From Cenococcum geophilum 1.58 (taxonomy: Eukaryota; Ascomycota; Dothideomycetes; Gloniales; Gloniaceae), in assembly GCA_001692895.1 (NCBI GenBank), contig KV748180.1:3714195-3778194 (forward strand): DNA of 64,000 bases. The letters are read 5' to 3'. Shown here in pieces: positions 12,900 to 23,375 of the stretch. Made by a program: the position numbers and the translations under genes. Every line of letters begins with the position of its first letter. Within the stretch, counting starts at the first letter, position 1. The notes under the pieces are model-generated. The model was not told where the DNA came from, searched no databases, and saw only the letters and a list, made by a program, of their open reading frames with translations.

Positions 12900-14300
12900 A
12901 CACCCTAGTTACTACTTATTTTATATAGAGCTTTTTATTCCCGTATCTTATGTTCCTATTAGCGCTTCTATATCTAAATCTGTTATTATTACCAGTTCTT
13001 CCCCTGTTCTTACTAGTCAGCTATATACCCTTTATAGGTCGGCTGCAAATATTATATTTACCGCATTAAGTCTAATTCTTAATTATCCTGGTCTTAAGCC
13101 TACTATTACTATCCATAGGGGTCTTCCTACGGGGCGTTCTCTCCCTTATATCCCCTGTGACCCTTATATCCCTAATTAGTCTAGTAATATTACGCGGCGT
13201 CGCTTCTAGCCCGTTAAGGCTTAGAATGGCTAGCTTAGCCCTCCAGTATTAAAGGTAGGAAACGCTAGAAAAGCACCTATATTCCCCTAGCTTATCGCCT
13301 GTTATTTTTATTTATATAACCTAGTATACAGTTATTCCCGTAGCTGTTAAGCCCTTGCCTTCCGTCTCCTGTATTTAATACAGTCTTCTCTTTCCCACGC
13401 CTTATATATGCTTTAGTAGCAGTTTACACATTTTATTTGGTCTTAATTTAAGCAATATCTTATATCATAGGGGCCTGTATAGTGGCCGCAGCACACCTAT
13501 ACTGCGCATATAGATTAGGTGTGTCCCTATTATATATAGCAATAGCATTATTCTAGGCATAGTCTGTGGTTATAGAGCCTTATATTATATATAAGGCTAT
13601 TTATAATTATTCCTTTTTAGATAAGGAGTTTTTGCATTCCTAGTATATATATGCTAACAATAAGGGAGCCATGCGTTCATCCAGCGTCTCCCTAGCGAGT
13701 CTCCGGCGACCCTTATATCCTCTTATTATTCTTATTATATGCTTAATTTGCATTTTCCTATTAAAGCTATTAAATTCGGGTGATTTCGAGTCCTGGTATA
13801 AGGCGTTCCATTTATTTTACTATCTTCTATATAATTGCTGTGTTATCCGCCTAGCGTCCCTTTTTTACCCTAAGGCTTATAGGAACCGCTAAAACTTTAA
13901 CTAGGTAATCCTTATAAAGTACTTTTATGCCAATACGTTCTCCTAGCCTATCCCCTACCCTTACGGCTCGTTCCTTTACCTATTAGTCCTTTAGGGTGAC
14001 TCTAATATCTCCACTCTTAAGGTATTAGACTATAACAGCGTTATAGACCTCTTTGCGTATCTCTATAAGGACTTCTATTTCTAATTATCCCCTAAGCCCC
14101 TCTACTTATTCTGTATTTAGTCATATTATAATTATATACCCAGTTATTAACTTAAGGGGGGTAGGTTCCCTGTGCTATAAAAGCGCAGCTACGGCAGCCT
14201 AGGTGCGGTTTACCGGTAAGGGGGGGTTATACTTATTTTTAATTTTGCTTAGCCGTTAGAGGATTTAATTAAGGGTTTACTAGAGGGGCGCCTAAGGTTC
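12900..14300 (-). pseudogene. LINE B ORF1 (Gag-like, zinc knuckles), degraded
   Basis: At about 13400-13520 the minus strand reads CYCY--GHT-SIC followed by CCGHYTGPYDIRYC, two CCHC-type knuckles as in LINE ORF1 proteins. The upstream portion to about 14300 is coding-like but stop-ridden. It lies immediately 5' of ORF2 on the same strand. Confidence 0.6.
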
Positions 14301-14649
14301 GCTAGACTGGCGGAGCCATTCTACTAGCTATATTAGTTCGTTATAGCTAACGGTTACTCCCCCGCAATTCTAGATACTAGACGCGTCCAATAGGCTTTAT
14401 ATTTTATTAGATGCCTTCTTAATAGAGGTATTTCCGCTTTATAGTGTGGTATTCGCCCGTCTTTATTATGGAGGGCTATTGCTAGGCGTAGTTCTAGCGG
14501 TCGCGCGCGAGTGCGAGCCACTGTCGTTTAACATGTGCCTCCCCTGCGATGCATGTATCTTAGGGGGATTCTCTAGGTGTTTTTCAGGCTTCTTTTGGTT
14601 GGTTTTGGTCTTTTTAGGCCAGGTGCAGCAAGAGCTCCAGTTCGTTCTC

Positions 14650-15252
14650 GTAGAAAATATAATAGTAATACTCTTAAAAACAGGAATAATAGGACTAAAA
14701 GATTAGCTTTACTGGGTGGGTGTCCTAGTAGGTAGCCTAAGATGCGAATATGGCTAGCCAAAATAGACACTAAAACACGTAATACTGCTATGCCCCCTAC
14801 GCACCAATTAAGAAATAATGCTCTTAGCAGCTAGCACAGAGAACTATAATACACTACTCTTAATATAAAAAGGCCTTAAGGCGGTTACCTAGTGGCTTAT
14901 TAGTTAAAATGTGCTAAATTAGTTCCGGGTTATAAGGGAAATAGTAATAAAAGGCAAGGGGGCGAGCAGTAGGTGCCCCTTAGTAACTCTACAGTAGTAG
15001 AGTAATAGTTTGTAATACTAGCGCGTCTATAGGCTTATTACGGCAGCAGTGGTTCCTAAGGAGGTTAAATAGTAAGGTAGTAGAGCACTATAGGCAACTT
15101 ATAGGCGCTAAGTAGGCGAGTTCTAAAAGGCGGGGAGATGGATTACGGGGTTTTCTTATTTTTCTTAAATAGAGTTTTCTCCCTATATGTAAATAAGGAG
15201 TAGTCCGCGTGGGCCCAATAGGGATCTAAATCGGACGTTAAGTAATGAATTA
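14650..15252. repeat. Unit X, right copy (inverted)
   Basis: This is the inverted partner of 9097-9699. It ends against the right TSD of the composite insertion at 15253. Both X copies abut LINE B at the same X position (TAGAAAATATAATAGTAAT at 14656 here). Confidence 0.6.
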
Positions 15253-15267
15253 TTATTATAAAGACCT
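15253..15267. repeat. 15-bp target-site duplication of composite insertion, right copy
   Basis: TTATTATAAAGACCT matches 7919-7933 exactly. Confidence 0.8.
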
Positions 15268-17384
15268 TATTATCCTTCCGGTATATATTAAAGTAAAACG
15301 CTATAACGCTAATTACGGTAATATCTATAGTAGGGGGGTTGCCTAATAATAGGGGCGTATATAACTTTAGGGACTTTTAGGGTACTAGCGTTATTATTAC
15401 TTCTTTTAGCTCCTATTATATCTTTTAGAGGTTATCCCTTATATCCTATTAATACGTTCTTTTCTATACCGGTTTAATCTATACGATTTAGATGTCGTCT
15501 ATATTACTATTTATCCTACTTCTATATATAGAGTCTTTTTTAAATATAGCACTTTAGGAGAGTATCTTTATTAGTATAGAGTTCTTTTTAGCTTTGCGGC
15601 GGGCGTCTTTTTAGGTAAAGGCTAGGTTACGGGCCTAGGCATCCTACTAGTAAGTAGGGTTAGCCCTTACGGCTAGTATCTTATAGTTAGTTTAGATCTT
15701 TTTAATAAAGAAGGGTAATCTTAGTCTATCCTCCGGCTAAATAAACCGTCTTTATTATATGTTTAACTAAATATTAAAATAGGATATCCATTTTCGTTTA
15801 AGGATTATATTATAGGACTTTAGGTTTAGGATATAAAAGGGAATACCGTATTAGCGTTGTCCGTTAAGAGTAATATATAACTTTAAGACGTGGGTAATAG
15901 GCTAACTGGCTTAGCCGTTATAGCCTTTTACCTAGATAGGCTTCTCTAGTTGGATAGCTTCTGCATTTAAAAACTTGGTAATATTATTTATATAAGTAAT
16001 ATTTATAAAGGCGAAGCTATTAATTTTAGTGTTAATAAGGGCGGTTATATTAACTCTATATCTATTTTAAGATACTATATATAAAACCGTAAAATGCTTT
16101 CCACCTATTAACTAACTAAGATTAATCTCTTTAAGATTAATAGGGTACCCTAGGGGGGAGTCTTTCCCTAAGGTTCTTTTTTTCCTAACTTATTAGACCT
16201 TTTTTCTTCCTTTATTTCCTTAATATCGCCTATATCCTTTAGCTCCGGGCAGGATAAGATAAAGTAACCCTACTTATTGTAGTTGTAGTACGTAGCTAAG
16301 GTAGGGTTAATTAGAGTATTATGGTAAATACTAGTTAATAGCGTAGTACGTAACTAGTTAGGCGAGGCTTGCTAGTATATAGTTATAACCGCCTTTAGTA
16401 TAAGAGTAATTATAACTTATCTTCCTGCTCTAGCTCCTATATATATAGCTAGCGAGTTTTAATTATTACGGAGTCGCTTCTACTAATTAGGGCAGGCGTT
16501 AATCTGCTTTAATTCTAAGTTTAATAATAGGTAATAAGCTGCGAGTTTTTCGTGGGTTAGTAAGTTATTTAAGGTTATAGTAATCTTTTCTTATAGCTAG
16601 ATTGTTAGCTTATTATATAGGTCTAATTAGTAGTTCTTAAGGGGAACCTAGCCTTCTCCTATAAGGTATAGGAATTAAGTTTAAAATTTGGTAAAGGGTT
16701 AGTTTAGTTTTATTATTAGGCGATTATAGTTATAACGGGCATCCTATACTTTATTTGGGTTAATATAGATAGCCACTAGGTGCCGTATTATCTTGTTAAT
16801 AGATATAAATTAGATAGGGGAGTCGTCCTTAAACTTAGCTTAAAGGTGCCGTTAGGCGTCCCCAGTAGTTCGACTAAAGAGGTAGAGCATTTTAGCTTCT
16901 TTAGAAAGGAAATAGTTGTAGTTAATATAGAGCTTTCCTTATACTTAAATGCTCTAATTCTTAAAGGTAGGGTCTATCTTATTAGATAGTAGTAGGGGGT
17001 TAAGGAGCCTAATAGACTTTAATTACTTTATTATTGTATCCGTACTCCCTAGTATATCGTATTTAGTAAAGTAAATAGGTTAGCTAGGGCTTTAAAAAGG
17101 AGAAGCTGGGCTATTTTATAGGGCCGTAAGGCTTTCTAGAATCTCTTATAGGGTCTCTTATATATTTCTTACTTTAAGATAATTAGCTTTCTAGCTAGCT
17201 ATAAGGGCGTAAATCTACTCGCGTATATCTACGATATTATTATTGTCTTTAATTTCTAATCCTAATTAGATCTTAGGTTCCTCTTATGTAAAGGTAGCTC
17301 TCTTAGATAAACTTACTTTAGGTACTATCGTTAGCTTTTTAAGGTTTATTAGTATTATATACTTTAGTTTTAATTCCGGGGGTA
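15268..17384 (-). pseudogene. Gypsy G0 gag and protease, degraded
   Basis: On the minus strand from about 17380 downward there is a fungal Gypsy capsid-type sequence (QVQGKLYINYNYF, then TTGDAQRHL, then YINPNKVQDARYNYR). A CCHC zinc knuckle lies near 16255 (YYNYNK-GYFILSCP, with Cys and His changed to Tyr). A protease-like ALINTKINSFAFI segment near 16020 matches the ALIDTGA-type motif with Asp changed to Asn. This is the 5' part of the element whose pol lies at 7660-7933 and 1-2411. The 5' LTR was not identified; the gag start merges with the Helitron 3' side around the MITE at 17385. Confidence 0.75.
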
Positions 17385-17546
17385 TCCCTTAACCCGTCAA
17401 AATTGGTCCTTACGGTATCGATAAGAGCCCACCAATCAAACCGGTCGAATCAAGCCGCCGTTCTCAGAAATACGAAGCCTTTGACTTCGTTGAGAACAAT
17501 GTTCCGCACAGACCACTTACACTAAGGACCTTGACGGGTTAAGGGA
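17385..17546. mobile_element. MITE 1 (162 bp, TA target site)
   Basis: The terminal inverted repeats begin TCCCTTAACCCGTCAA at both ends and extend to about 25 bp (…GGTCCTTA). The element is flanked by TA on both sides (17383-17384 and 17547-17548), the target duplication of Tc1/mariner elements. Unlike its surroundings it retains normal base composition, so it is young or too short for RIP. An internal hairpin (TTCTC...GAGAA, 17461-17495) is present. It has no coding capacity. Confidence 0.9.
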
Positions 17547-18552
17547 TAGGTCTAGTTTTATTTAGCTTATAAGGTAGGATATTATCTAGGCCTTCCCAGG
17601 TAATATAAAGTTATTTTAGTGTCTAAGTATAGCGCGTTAATGTGTTGTTGCAGACGAAGTTTCTTTGGGGTAGGATATTATTAAGGCCTTCCTAGGCAAA
17701 ATAGGGTAAGCTTAATATAATGTTACGGCTTATATAAATACCTCTAAACCAAAGCTTGTAGAATACTATATTATAAAGATACTAAGCTAAAGAGAAGGAA
17801 AAGGGGTTGCTAGGACCGATGTAAATAAATATATAAGGTAAGCCGCTAAGGCGCTAGCTTTGGGCGGGCCAATTACAGGTTAGTAGAATATAGTAGAATT
17901 TGGCAGGTAACGTGCGATAGCGCCGTTATAAATTAGGAGTAACTTTCCGCGTACCTATACTAGTATTAACTAACTTAATAGCTACTATTAGCTGTAAAAG
18001 GTCGCGAAGTTAAATAGTGTTATACTTACCTATAGCAGCGCGTATGCTATATAGCCGAATTATATTATTAAAGCCCGCAACCTTATTAGTAGATAGGCCC
18101 TACTTATACCTAGTTAAAAGAAGCTTTTAGGTTAAATTACTTACAGAATTACTACGTAGCTTTATAAGGGCGGTCCTAAATATAAAGCTTTTAATATTAT
18201 TACTGCTCTATCGCATAACTTAATCTAGGACAGCTATTTAGTTAATTGCCTTATAGGCTCCCTTTCTATAGCTAGTAAGCTTTAACGGCCTAGCGGGTAG
18301 ATTACTATATAAGGCCGCCTGACCTATAGGGGGAAGCTAATAAAAATCGCCTACTAGTAAGATATTTAAGCCTCTAAAGTAGTAGTTGTTATATATAGGG
18401 TAGATCTAACAGAGGCGGTAATTAATCTAGGCTAGATATACTTACCTAATTATAGATTTCTTATTAAGGATAAGATAGTAAATATCCTTAAAAGCTTGTT
18501 ATAGAGGCGTAAGGCTAGTAGTAGGCAATTTCTTAAACGGATGGTTTACTGG

Positions 18553-18796
18553 TGTCACGGGACTCACACGTTCTTACGTCTCAACGCGTTTTGACGTTCT
18601 TAACCCGTGCTTACGTTCGTCCCAAGACACCTACGTACGTTCCCCTATAACCCCTATTTATACCCGTACCTAACCTATTCTATTTCTGCATTAAAATATC
18701 TTTATATTAACTACGCATAGTTACGCGTACGTAGCCTTCTTTAATTACTACCCCGTTTAGTACATTGTATTCCAGCTCATGCCTACTTCTATAACA
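18553..18796. mobile_element. Solo LTR (244 bp) inserted in the Helitron helicase
   Basis: It starts TGTCACGGG and ends TATAACA, the TG...CA form of an LTR. It is flanked by ACTGG (18548-18552) and ACTAG (18797-18801), a 5-bp TSD differing by one RIP-type change. Its removal restores the helicase frame. The first 110 bp are noticeably GC-richer than the surroundings. It contains a TATA-like CCCCTATTTATACCC. The parent element is unknown. Confidence 0.7.
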
Positions 18797-21700
18797 ACTA
18801 GAAACCTTAATAGATCGTATATAGTTCTGCCGTTAATACTAAAGGCAGCTACCCTAGTAGGGACAGCTTAAGCTAATGGCGACGGCTTACTATTAGCCCT
18901 TGCTATATTATAGAGCGTAGTAGAGAGGATAGTAATAAAATATAATTTGCCGGTTTCTGCCTCTCTATTAATATTAATCCGCAGTAGGGGGGGGGGCCAA
19001 GGCCCACTTAAATCTGCCTATAGTAATTAACTATAATATTATAGATATAACGCTAACCTAGTTATAAGGAGGACGGAGTTACTATTTAGGATAGGCGGCT
19101 CTACGGTAGAGGCTGTAGCCGTACTTTCTACTAATAAGTCCTCTTATTAAGCTCTGGGTACGTACCCTAATATATACTTTAGTTATAATTATAATCAAGC
19201 TCCCTATTACTAAGCCTATTAGAATCCTTAAGTTTAACTCTATTAGTATTTTAAACGCGGGTATATAGGGCCTTAAAGGACTAATATAGCTCTAAGTTGT
19301 CTGTAAAATCGCCCTTAAACTTATTAATATTATTAGTAGTTTTACGACCTTCCTCTAGTTTTTAATTATAAAAGTAGTTAAATGGGTACTAATAAGAGTT
19401 AATATAAGCCTAATAGGAAGCTATATAATTAGGGGCCCTAAATTTATTAGTATAAATAGCTACTTTCTTATACTCCCTTTACGGGTAATAAAGAATAAGC
19501 TTTATGGAGTAAAACTTAGGATACTACGGATAGGAATAATTACCGTTATATTACGGAAAGTATAATATAACTTAAGGCCTTACTCTTAGCCAACGCTTAT
19601 AAGTAGAGTAATTAAAATAGAGTAGAAAATTAAGGAAAGTAACGTCCTCTACCCTATCTAGGCGGCGCTTATATTTCTTATAGTTAGACAATCTATACCC
19701 TCTTAGTTACCTATTATTAAGCTTATATATAGCGCTTTAATCATCCTCCTAGTAGTAGTTTAAAGTTACTATATTCCTAAAGCCTTCGTAAAAAGGAATA
19801 TTAAGAAGTAAATAGTATACCTCCTACGCTAACTAATCGCGTTTAGTAATAAGCTTGTTTATAAACCTAACCACGACCGAACTAAAGGCATAAAGGCTAT
19901 TAGCGTATGGCTATACTAATTAGAGTAACTCCTAGTAGGAAGTTAACTTCTTCTCTTCCTTACTGCAATATTTGCCTATATAGTTAACTATTACTAATAT
20001 ACTTATAGTAGGTGACGTATTAATATTCGCCATCTACGCTAATATTATAGCTATATTATAACTATTAAGAAGCTTATTATTACGCTATAGACAGAACGTT
20101 TAGTAATATAGATTTTAATCCTTTAATATAGCAGCCTTATTATAGAGAGACCGTAGAAAATAGAAGCGGCACTTTTTTGCTCCAGTGGAGCCTTTCTTTA
20201 ATTTTAAGCAGTAAGATTTGGTGTAATTACGGTGCCGTTAAAATCGATTAATGTAGGTAGTAAGAAGCTTACTAGTATTAAGCTGTTCTTTATAGCTTAG
20301 AGTAGAAGGATATTAGAGATTAGGAGGCTTAGATTAATTAGGATTAATTACAGATATAAAAATAGCCCAGTACTTAGTAAAAGCCGCCCTTAATTTAATA
20401 GCTAACGGATCTAGCCTTAGGGCTATTAAACTCTATAAGAAGCTATGTATATAGCCGCTACCTTATACCTACCACTTATATTAAGACCAAAAGTTAGTAC
20501 TATTAAATAGGCCTATAAGCACGTGCTTCCTAAATAGATTAAAGTGGTAATATAGCTAGTAAGTAGTAATATACGGATTATTATTAAGATTTTAAAAAGC
20601 AATTCGGTAGTGCTAAGCCTTATTAATAGCCTTATATTTATTAAATAGAGGTATATAAAAGTATAGATTATACTAATATAGATTAGCAGCGCTAAGTGTA
20701 AAGAATAGAGACCCGCTCTTAATATTCTTAGCATAAGCCGTAAGCTTATTTCTTTTCTACCTCTAGTAAGGTCTAGTGCCCTTAAGGTTCTATATATACT
20801 ATATAATCTTATTTAGTAACTAGCCACCCCTATTGCTATTTATAATATTACTAAGCTTATTTAAAGATAGACTATTCTTATTTAATCGGCTATAAAGAAA
20901 ACGGGTGGTATTAAGGGCTTACTTTCTTATAATCTAATTAAATACATAGTAGCGAAATAAGGGGTGGCGGCCAAACTAACTATCCTGATACTTAAGTATA
21001 TGCTTAGCGTACGTAGCTAGGGTAACTGTACGGCTTCGTAGCATGTTAAAATCGGCTTTACCATAAGGAAATAAAGTAGGAAAGGTGCCGCGCATAATAA
21101 AACTAGCTAATCGCTTAGAGAGGGGTATTTATTGCATAGTAGGAACCTCTAGGCCCGCTTATAAGTCTTATTAGTATTAAACCTTATAACCTAAAAGCTC
21201 TAATTTACTAAGGTTAGGCACTAAATTAGGAACTAAAGTATCTAATATATTGTTATTAAATTCGCCGTTTAATATATTACTGCCAAGCTCGGTAGGTAGA
21301 GGATTAATAGCAGAAGGATGTTATATAGGAGCAGTAAGGTAAGCCGTTGGGCTACTAGAATTAGACTTTAACTTATTAATATAAGGTAGCTAATCTAATA
21401 TAGAGCCATTTTTGGGTAAGCTAGTAAGCCAGGTGCTATATATTTTAATATCGCAATAATTAGGATAATTAACCTTTAGAAAGTAAAGCTACTATACTAT
21501 AGCAGAGCGCCTTATAGTATACCGCTTAGTAAACCGCCGACCTAGGTATTTGCTACCCTCTACTGCCGTAGGCCTTACGACTAGTATATCGAGTTTAGTA
21601 GGTAGCCGTAGTAGCTGCCTTTAAGTCTTTAGTATATCCTGGCCAAAGTAGCAGATATAGCTAGTATAGCGATATTACTAGCCGCGTACACGCACGACTT

Positions 21701-22024
21701 GTAGATAAACGTATACGCGCGCAATTAGAAGCTCCTCTACCGTGGTAAGTATAGGTAGGAAGCTAGGAATAGGCCCCAGATCGAGCCCATTACTATTACT
21801 AAATAGGGAAGGAAGGGTTAGATCCTTAAGGCTATCGGCGTCCTTAATATAGGCTTTACATATACCTATATTGTCCCTCTTTATAGCTAAGCCCATTTAG
21901 AACCACTACTCCTTACAATAACTACACATCTCTATACGTTTAGCCTGTAATATACTCCTAAACTTCTTAATTCGCTCCTAATCGACAGCTAAAATAGGTA
22001 GTAGTGTAGCCGTAGCCGAAGCTT

Positions 22025-22160
22025 GCTGTAAGGGAGCTTGCTATAAAGGAGCTTACTATAAGGGAGCTTGCCGCAAGGGAGCTTGCCGCAAGAAAGGTGG
22101 TATTAGTGGTAGAGTAGGTATTAGTGGTAGAGTAGGTATTAGCGGTAGAGTAGGCATAGG
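22025..22160. repeat. Short tandem repeats in Helitron N-terminal coding region
   Basis: About five copies of a GGGAGCTTGCYRYAA-type unit (22025-22095) are followed by three copies of the 18-mer GGTATTAGTGGTAGAGTA (22095-22155). On the minus strand both encode proline-rich repeats (LRQAPL and LPLIPT). Confidence 0.8.
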
Positions 22161-22620
22161 AGCTAGTTCCGGCAAGAACGTATTTAGGCTATCTAGAGTG
22201 CCTCTTCTACTATATAGAGCTTTATCTACAGTATATAGCGGAGGAGTAGGCGGGTAGGCTTTACCCCGTTAATTAAGAATACGGTACTACCGTTATATTA
22301 CCTAATTATCTTCCACCGTTGAGCTATTTTAGGGGTATCTTGGCTATTCTAGCCGCAAGATAGGAAGGCGTTCTTAGTATCGTTTTTAGGTGGAGTAGTT
22401 CACTAGCGCCTTATAGGACGATTCTTAGTAGTAGAACCTAACTCTATAAGAGCTCTCCGCTTATTTAAATTATATTTAGAGACCTAGAAAAGTAAGCAAA
22501 AGTAGAAGTAATATATAGGGAAGACGTACCTTTAACTAATATAACTAGCATAGCTTTAAAAGCTTCTTTAAAGGACCGTCTTTAATAAAGCTAAGGCGGG
22601 GCTTATAAATATAGCACTTG

Positions 22621-23375
22621 CTGCACTCAATTATAGTAGGATCTGCCATATTTAGAATGTATATAGTAGTATTAATTAAGGTGTCAACAAAGGAAGGTGC
22701 AATACTAAGATATTTTGATGTTCATAATATTTTGATGTTCGTCACGTGGATTCTGCCACAAATTACCGCGCGCAGTTTTGTTTCTAACCAATTAGAAGCC
22801 AGCTTTCTAACCAATCAGAAGCTAGCTTAGCGGGGTTTAAAATCCGGGACCCGAAAATATAGACCACTCGGACCTCGGGTCAATAAAGTTCTTTAAATAA
22901 GGATCAACTGTCCTGTAATAAACCTCAGGCGAAATTCAAACAACCGTTGCTATTCCTCTTTGATTTAAAGCCTCGAGGGTTCTAGGTAACTTTCTCCCAA
23001 ATACTACAGCATGATAAGGCAGTTTTATGTGACTTAAGTCTGCGTACACCTATATATTAACCTCAATACGTAGAAAAGTCCTTCAGGCGTTGATTGTGGG
23101 CATTAATTGGGTGGCAACGACCATTCAAAGCAAGCCTTAGCCCCTAGGAGCTAGTACCTATTAGCGTTCTAAAACGCTTTCATTATTGCCAAAGCCATCG
23201 GAAGAATTGTTCGGAAGGGCAGAGCCTATCCAAACGCTTGAGATTCCTAAGGTCAGCTTTATGGATGTGGCCACCAAGAAAGCACTGATTATATCCATCA
23301 ATTTGTTGCTAACACGAAAAGCGCAAAGAAACACAGGAGAAAGAGTCACCACATCTACGCAACCTGCACAAAGAC
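22621..23375. other. Low-RIP flank between Helitron and transporter
   Basis: About 750 bp without a supported gene. Base composition changes near 22640 from TpA-rich to ordinary. It has a direct repeat TATTTTGATGTTC (22711 and 22728) and a 20-bp direct repeat containing CCAAT, TTCTAACCAATYAGAAGC (22791 and 22809). The segment from about 22682 (TGTCAACAAAG) could be an LTR relic, but no matching end or TSD was found. The open frames at 23161-23352 on both strands resemble no family I know; the region directly downstream of the transporter stop probably includes its 3' UTR. Confidence 0.5.

Larger units (their letters stand above)
9700..14650 (-). mobile_element. LINE B: near full-length non-LTR retrotransposon
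   Basis: This is a second LINE family, on the minus strand, with its 3' end at ~9700 and its 5' end at ~14650. ORF1 has CCHC knuckles (about 13400-13520) and ORF2 has endonuclease (ILLGDINLY at about 12385-12415) and RT (IGFVNNINLIIYG at about 10710-10755). It is flanked on both sides by inverted copies of unit X and is heavily RIP-mutated. The 5'-most 200 bp (14430-14650) are much less AT-rich than the rest. Confidence 0.75.
17600..22560 (-). pseudogene. Helitron Rep/helicase protein, RIP-degraded
   Basis: Minus-strand order: Cys motif CSYCKEWWF plus CKAY near 21860-21950; DUF6570-like LTTVEELLIARVYVYLQVVR near 21690-21750; Helitron-like N region with LKGTRPY and LFFTLSAANL near 20690-20850; Rep motif GSGYIHSFL near 20430, where HIH is expected; KSEKKS near 19950, following the expected tyrosine region; helicase segment AFSINGRTIYDLLRF near 18830; Walker-B-like ILNKKSII (expected DEKSM) near 18470; then GDFYQLPPIGQAALYSNLP and LDQVMRQ near 18220-18360. 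Removing the solo LTR and one TSD copy joins RFLV to NHPFKKLPTT in frame. Multiple stops and changed catalytic residues show it is dead. Confidence 0.8.
17549..22620 (-). mobile_element. Helitron (Rep/helicase), degraded
   Basis: The minus strand carries a long broken frame with the order of a fungal Helitron: Cys-rich N-terminus, DUF6570-like segment, Helitron-like N domain, Rep motif and PIF1-type helicase. Rolling-circle transposons of this type transpose through a Rep nuclease and helicase and leave no target duplication. The 5' TC and 3' CTRR termini could not be placed, so both limits are approximate. A solo LTR (18553-18796) and MITE 1 at the 3' side are later insertions. Confidence 0.8.

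Noticed and set aside
22682-22930. Candidate solo LTR beginning TGTCAACAAAG
   Set aside because: No convincing CA end and no matching 5-bp duplication; kept only as a remark in the flank entry.
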